Below, one piece after another: positions 13,336 through 17,134 of a stretch of 17,134 nucleotides of DNA. The notes beneath the pieces were generated by a model that searched no databases, was not told the origin of the DNA, and was given only the letters and a program-made list of their open reading frames with translations. Origin of the DNA: CAADGU01 sp964581605. Lineage in GTDB: Bacteria; Chloroflexota; Anaerolineae; Promineifilales; Promineifilaceae. The position numbers and the translations under genes were made by a program. Each line of letters starts with the position of its first letter. The stretch's first letter is position 1. The stretch spans positions 1 to 17,134 of the forward strand of contig CAZOPF010000115.1 in the NCBI GenBank assembly GCA_964581605.1, read 5' to 3'.

Positions 13336-14712
13336 TTAACCTTCCTGTTCATCTCTTTTGGGCGGGTTGGGCGGTGGGGCGCTGCCTGGTTTGATGGCCT
13401 TGAGAATGTCATACCAGAAAGAAGAACCTTGGGAGACGGCCAGCCAGGTGAAGGCCAATCCCATAATGGTGGCGCTCCATTCCTGGAGCGTTGTTGGCGG
13501 GTCCCGCCACCAGGGCATGGGTAGTTTTAGCCCCGCCAGGCTTTGTACGATGCCTGAGATAATCTCCGCCTGTTTTTGCAGATCTTCAAGGCTGGCTTCA
13601 CCTTCAACGGCCGTAACGTCTGGCGGAAATTGATTTACAAACTCTTCCACCGTTGCTTCATCCACGGGTTGAACCATCAGAGCACGCGCAATGGCAATGG
13701 TGTCGCCACCAACAACCAGTGTGACGATGAGGGAAATGCCAATGACCCATCGGCGGACGCGCCGGGTGAACAGTTCATTGGCATTTTTCATGGCGTCATC
13801 ATACCAGGCTTCAATGCGGGCGCGGGCCTGGTTTACATCGCTGACGCCAAAATCTATGGCGGATTCCAATGCTTTGCGGCCTTTACTGTCGGCTGGCAAC
13901 TGTTGGATGCCGGCACGAATACGTGCTAACTGGGTTTCCGGTGATCCCAGGAGCAAGTCCAGTGCATTTAACAACGCTGTGCGCAAGACAGTTACCTTTT
14001 CGGCTTCTGGAATAAAGCGATGGATGTCCCGTACCTGGGCGAGCAATGCTTTGGGGTCGTCCAGTTCCAGCAGGCTCTCAATTTTCTGGCGGGTGTCATT
14101 GTCCAGGGATAGTTGGGCCAGGACGCGGTTGAGGGTGGCGTGTACGGCCGTGATCAATTGCCTGTTCTCTTCTAACTCGCGTTCCCCGGCCCTGGCCAGC
14201 GAATCTATAGCATCAGTCAAACCACTGCGCAGGTCGCGCACAGTTTTTTCATCGGGCAAAGAACGAATCAATTCACGAAGTTGAGCTAAAAGTTCTTCAT
14301 CTGTTTCATACGCCAACAGGGCTTTAATTCTCCCCTGAGTCCCTTGATCCAGAGAAAACTGGTCAAGGATACGGTTGAGGGCTATGTGTACGGCCGTGAC
14401 CAAATATTGACTGTCCTTCGGTTGCAGCAACTCCAAAATGGAGAGAGAAAATGTACTTTTGGGTATCTCCGCTACATCCCGTTCTTTTGTAAATAACCGT
14501 TTGCCCAGTGGTTTCAGCGTTTGGATTAACCCCAACTGCTTAAAATCCTGGCTCTTATCGCCCATCACATCCACCAACATTTCCGTTAACGCCCTGGCCC
14601 GCAGGTCAAGCGAAATTTTGACGATCTGCGTGGTGGCGTTCACAACCAGACCCAACGCATAATAAATGAGAATCAAACCGAGACCCACACTGATGATGGT
14701 TGATAGGGACAT
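13336..14712 (-). CDS. Membrane protein of unknown function with an 82-residue internal duplication
   Basis: The 458-residue protein starts at ATG 14712, behind a strong GGGAGGT site 5 nt upstream; a longer start at 14766 has no such site. It has an N-terminal transmembrane helix (about 4-25), a cytoplasmic-looking helical region with two copies of one unit (about 103-171 and 185-254), and a segment RIEAWYDDAMKNANELFTRR. A second transmembrane helix follows (about 321-345, ending GGDTIAIARAL), then a further hydrophobic stretch (about 412-437, TWLAVSQGSSFWYDIL) and a Pro/Lys/Glu tail. The C-terminal half resembles an uncharacterised bacterial membrane family with W(F/Y)DDAM and (N/G)xDTxxIARAL motifs, as I recall it. 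As first gene of the cluster it could anchor or form the membrane part of the system; no function is established. Confidence 0.8.
   Translation of the reverse strand: MSLSTIISVGLGLILIYYALGLVVNATTQIVKISLDLRARALTEMLVDVMGDKSQDFKQLGLIQTLKPLGKRLFTKERDVAEIPKSTFSLSILELLQPKDSQYLVTAVHIALNRILDQFSLDQGTQGRIKALLAYETDEELLAQLRELIRSLPDEKTVRDLRSGLTDAIDSLARAGERELEENRQLITAVHATLNRVLAQLSLDNDTRQKIESLLELDDPKALLAQVRDIHRFIPEAEKVTVLRTALLNALDLLLGSPETQLARIRAGIQQLPADSKGRKALESAIDFGVSDVNQARARIEAWYDDAMKNANELFTRRVRRWVIGISLIVTLVVGGDTIAIARALMVQPVDEATVEEFVNQFPPDVTAVEGEASLEDLQKQAEIISGIVQSLAGLKLPMPWWRDPPTTLQEWSATIMGLAFTWLAVSQGSSFWYDILKAIKPGSAPPPNPPKRDEQEG
13951..14406 (-). repeat. Tandem internal duplication (two units, 246-bp period)
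   Basis: The units begin YLVTAVHIALNRILDQFSLD (14406 downwards) and QLITAVHATLNRVLAQLSLD (14160 downwards) and continue in parallel through LLAQLRELIRSLPDE / LLAQVRDIHRFIPEA to DAIDSL / NALDLL. The period is 82 codons. Each unit encodes its TAV with ACGGCCGT (14390-14397, 14144-14151). Confidence 0.85.
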
Positions 14713-14859
14713 GGAATACCTCCCGTGATCAGAACCACTGTAGCCAAGAATCCCCATCCTCGCCAAATAAGGAAGGATGCGGCAGCTACACCTGTCAAAT
14801 CAAACCATAATGTTACCAAACGGAGATGGTTCACTCAAATAGCAATGTTGCCGAACTTT

Positions 14860-14916
14860 TCACCTCCTTTTGTTGACCCCTTGCTTCACCAGGCGATGGC
14901 CCTTTTTCATCGTCAT
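14860..14916 (-). CDS. Possible 18-codon leader peptide ending in a perfect Shine-Dalgarno
   Basis: ATG 14916 opens MTMKKGHRLVKQGVNKRR, whose last codons AGG AGG TGA are embedded in AAAGGAGGTGA (14870-14860), an 11-nt complement to the usual 3' end of 16S rRNA. No proper start codon follows that Shine-Dalgarno at normal spacing, and the peptide itself has no clear ribosome site. It lies about 150 bp upstream of the membrane-protein gene. It could be a regulatory leader ORF, or chance. Confidence 0.25.
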   Translation of the reverse strand: MTMKKGHRLVKQGVNKRR

Positions 14917-14960
14917 CAAATGCGCCACATTTTCATTCCTGTTATTTTTATCGCCAATCG

Positions 14961-15980
14961 TTAGAATTTTTGGGGTTGATCTGTTTTTGTGTTGCGGGTT
15001 GCGCGTAAGCGCTGGAACACATAGACATTAAAGCAGACCCCAAATGACGCCCCACTGTAAAGAAAGTAAAGCCAGTGCCAGGGCATAGCCGCCAACATGA
15101 AGCGTGTCCCACGTTTACAGTGTAGGAAGCGATAAAAGTCCAGGTTCAGCCAGATGAGGGTAAGCACGGCCGCAACCACTGCACCGGCTCCCCACCAGCC
15201 CCACCAGGGCCATAGTAACAACATCGCCAGACCGGCAAAAGCAACGGCCGTGCTCACCCGCTGCGAACTTTGTAAATTAAGCTCATTAGGGGCCGCTTTC
15301 CTTTGCACAATTAACCATGACCAGGGAAGAGCTCGAGCAAAAATATCTGTCTTGAGCATTTGCCCCGCTGTCCACCGCTTCATATGTGTCACTTGCAGCA
15401 GCTTTTCCAGCCGAATTTGATGCCCGGCCGCGCGCAGGCGGTAGCCCAGTTCAATATCTTCAATGCTTGGCCGGGGGAACTGATCAGCGGCAAACCCACC
15501 CATTGCCAGAAACAGCTCGCGCCGGATGGCCCCACAACCGCTCCAAAAGGTGGAGGCTTTACTGGGAGAACGTTGATGCACGTAATGATGCAATAAATTG
15601 CGATATTGGGAGAGGAAATTGGGGGCGGTGGGCCTATCGTCATAGGAACCAAAACAGGCGGCCGCTTCTGGATAGGCCGCAAAAGTAGCCACGACAGTAC
15701 CCACGGTGCCAGGCTGCACCAGTACATCGGCGTCTATAAAAAAGAGAATGTCGCCCTGGGCGGCCTGTGCGCCCACATTGCGGGCATAGGCGGGGCCGCT
15801 ATGTGGAATGGTGATGAGCTGGATATTGGCCTGCCGGGTGACGGCCGCCGGATCATCTGTAGAGCCATCATCTACAACAATACATTCCCATTGTGCAAAT
15901 TGAGTCTGGTTCAGAGCTTGCAGGCAGCGGTGGAGATGGTGACGGCCGTTATGCACCGGAATTATCACAGAAATCATCAT
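14961..15980 (-). CDS. Family 2 glycosyltransferase with C-terminal membrane segments
   Basis: The protein is 339 residues from the ATG at 15980 (an equal alternative is 15977). The GT-A domain shows MISVIIPVHNG, VVDDGSTDD (nucleotide binding), AYARNVGAQAAQGDILFFID, the metal-binding DADV, WSGCGAIRRELFLAMGGF and IEDIELGYRLRAAG (acceptor/catalytic ED). The C-terminal 110 residues hold hydrophobic helices (AVAFAGLAMLLLWPWWGWW, and a pair in the last 60 residues), so it acts at the cytoplasmic membrane, transferring a sugar to a lipid or polysaccharide acceptor that cannot be specified. A longer TTG start at 16016 is rejected because it lies in the promoter. There is no ribosome-binding site, in keeping with a leaderless transcript. 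Confidence 0.88.
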   Translation of the reverse strand: MMISVIIPVHNGRHHLHRCLQALNQTQFAQWECIVVDDGSTDDPAAVTRQANIQLITIPHSGPAYARNVGAQAAQGDILFFIDADVLVQPGTVGTVVATFAAYPEAAACFGSYDDRPTAPNFLSQYRNLLHHYVHQRSPSKASTFWSGCGAIRRELFLAMGGFAADQFPRPSIEDIELGYRLRAAGHQIRLEKLLQVTHMKRWTAGQMLKTDIFARALPWSWLIVQRKAAPNELNLQSSQRVSTAVAFAGLAMLLLWPWWGWWGAGAVVAAVLTLIWLNLDFYRFLHCKRGTRFMLAAMPWHWLYFLYSGASFGVCFNVYVFQRLRATRNTKTDQPQKF

Positions 15981-15987
15981 CAAATGG

Positions 15988-16016
15988 TTTATAACACCGT
16001 CAATGGGATAAATCAA
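15988..16016 (-). promoter_or_regulatory. Promoter giving a leaderless glycosyltransferase mRNA
   Basis: On the minus strand TTGATT (16016-16011), a 17-bp spacer and TATAAA (15993-15988). The start site would fall at about 15981, directly before the ATG at 15980. Confidence 0.6.
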
Positions 16017-16052
16017 CGGGGGCGACCGGCCAGTGTCAGGCAGCCGTTCAGG

Positions 16053-16081
16053 TTGTCATGTGTATGGCTCTCCATTATCAT
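16053..16081 (+). promoter_or_regulatory. Sigma-70-type promoter for ansA
   Basis: TTGTCA (16053-16058), a 17-bp spacer and TATCAT (16076-16081). Predicted start is near 16088, giving a leader of about 25 nt that carries AAGGA (16099-16103). Confidence 0.65.
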
Positions 16082-16112
16082 CTCAGCAGCATACGTTTAA
16101 GGATGGTGCAAA

Positions 16113-17132
16113 ATGAAGCGGCGGGTATATATTGCCTATACCGGAGGGACAATCGGGATGAAGCTGGTTCACGGCCGTTACCAGCCCGTGCCCAACTTTT
16201 TGCAAACCCTCATGGCCGCCAATCCCGCCTTCCACCATTCCCAATTACCCCAATACACCATCTCCCAATATACCCCCCTGCTGGATTCGCCCAACATGAC
16301 CCCCGCCGACTGGTCACGCATTGCCCGCGACATTTGCGAGCATTACGACGAGTATGATGGTTTTATTGTCCTGCACGGTACGGATACGATGGCCTACTCG
16401 GCATCGGCATTGGCTTTTATGCTGGAGGGGCTGGGCAAGCCGGTCATCTTCACCGGCTCCCAAATTCCGCTGTGTGAAGCGCGGAATGATGCCCAGGAAA
16501 ATTTGATCGCCTCGCTGCTGCTGGCAGCCGATTCTGCCATTCCCGAAGTGTGCCTGTATTTTCACAAGAAGTTGTTTCGCGGCTGCCGGGTGGTGAAGGT
16601 GGATGCCGACGGTTTTGATGCCTTTGATTCGCCCAACTGCCGGCCGTTGGCGGAATTAGGTGTGGACATTGCGGTGAATGGGGAGTTGGTACGGCCGTCG
16701 CCCGCCACCCCTCTCACCCTGCACGAACTCACCGCCCCCGGCGAAGTCGGGGCGCTGCGGCTTTATCCTGGCATGTCCGTCCGCATCCTGGAAAACACCC
16801 TGCAACCACCCTTGCGCGGTCTCATTCTGCAAACATATGGGGCCGGGAATGCCCCCGATAATGATCCCGAATTTCTGCGCGTGCTGGCGGCGGCCACCGC
16901 ACGCGGCGTCGTTATTGTGGACTGCACCCAATGTCTGCGCGGCACAGTAGACCTGAGCAAATACAGTACCGGCGCGGCCCTGGCCGAGGCGGGCCTCATC
17001 AGCGGCTACGATATGACGCCCGAAGCGGCCCTGACCAAGCTGGCCTACCTGCTCAGTCTCCATGATGATGTGGCGCTGGTGAAACGAGATATGCAGGCCA
17101 ATTTGAGAGGGGAGTTGACGTTACGGCCGTGA
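16113..17132 (+). CDS. ansA: Type I (cytoplasmic) L-asparaginase
   Basis: The 339-residue protein is collinear with E. coli AnsA as I recall it (338 residues), including the C-terminal LRGELT. It hydrolyses L-asparagine to aspartate and ammonia in the cytoplasm, as a tetramer of N- and C-domain subunits. Active-site residues are present: T13 in YTGGTIGM, T90 and D91 in LHGTDTMAY, and K162 before DADGFDAFDSPN. Other family blocks are GLGKPVIFTGSQIPL and LILQTYGAGNAP. The start has AAGGA 9 nt upstream and a good promoter at 16053-16081. There is no signal peptide, which separates it from type II enzymes. The stop TGA lies at 17130-17132, overlapping the last ACGGCCGT copy, so the gene is complete. 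Confidence 0.95.
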   Translation: MKRRVYIAYTGGTIGMKLVHGRYQPVPNFLQTLMAANPAFHHSQLPQYTISQYTPLLDSPNMTPADWSRIARDICEHYDEYDGFIVLHGTDTMAYSASALAFMLEGLGKPVIFTGSQIPLCEARNDAQENLIASLLLAADSAIPEVCLYFHKKLFRGCRVVKVDADGFDAFDSPNCRPLAELGVDIAVNGELVRPSPATPLTLHELTAPGEVGALRLYPGMSVRILENTLQPPLRGLILQTYGAGNAPDNDPEFLRVLAAATARGVVIVDCTQCLRGTVDLSKYSTGAALAEAGLISGYDMTPEAALTKLAYLLSLHDDVALVKRDMQANLRGELTLRP

Positions 17133-17134
17133 GG

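Overview
The window looks like a stretch of chromosome from an environmental bacterium, most likely a Chloroflexota (Anaerolineae-like) lineage. The evidence is the gene repertoire: nSTAND and NB-ARC ATPases, a WD40 propeller, a Thr/Ala-rich linker, and a SIR2 protein with an effector-associated domain. The assignment is inference from protein style; no rRNA or other marker is present. The whole window is studded with the octamer palindrome ACGGCCGT (26 copies by hand count, against about 0.3 expected by chance), reminiscent of cyanobacterial HIP1.

Layout. (1) 1-850, minus strand: the cut-off N-terminal part of a tyrosine recombinase, preceded with an ATGA overlap by a 3' remnant of a second recombinase. 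They resemble the TnpA/TnpB pair of Tn554-type elements. The remnant ends at a pure pyrimidine tract. (2) 960-4084: housekeeping and core genes. These are ribosomal protein L25/CTC (minus), a GDP-6-deoxy-mannose-reductase-like epimerase (plus), TlyA rRNA methyltransferase (plus) and a stand-alone receiver protein (minus). L25 has a well-formed promoter and two hairpins in its leader. (3) 4085-4550: a gene-free interval with inverted repeats, a dyad and an array of 10-11 bp direct repeats. (4) 4551-7161, minus: a two-gene STAND system, with an NB-ARC ATPase followed 7 bp later by a TPR protein. (5) 7244-8098, plus: a second 11-bp repeat array, a 55-residue exported or membrane-anchored peptide ending in a Cys-Ser-Ser-Ser-Cys segment, and a DJ-1/PfpI-like protein without the nucleophilic cysteine. 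(6) 8165-14712, minus: a four-gene cluster that is the most interesting part. It encodes a multi-pass membrane protein with an internal 82-residue duplication, a SIR2 plus death-like effector-associated-domain protein, a 1084-residue nSTAND ATPase with a membrane anchor, Thr/Ala-rich linker, dead trypsin-like domain and WD40 propeller, and a small molybdopterin-oxidoreductase-like protein. (7) 14961-17132: a family 2 glycosyltransferase with an apparently leaderless promoter (minus) and a divergent type I L-asparaginase (plus).

Interpretation. Region 6 has the parts of an NTP-dependent conflict (antiphage-like) system: a membrane-tethered sensor/switch with WD40 and pseudoprotease modules on one side and an AAA-like STAND motor on the other, a candidate NAD-depleting SIR2 effector, and a membrane partner. 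The adjacent NB-ARC/TPR pair may be a second, independent STAND signalling unit. No CRISPR array, rRNA or tRNA gene was seen.
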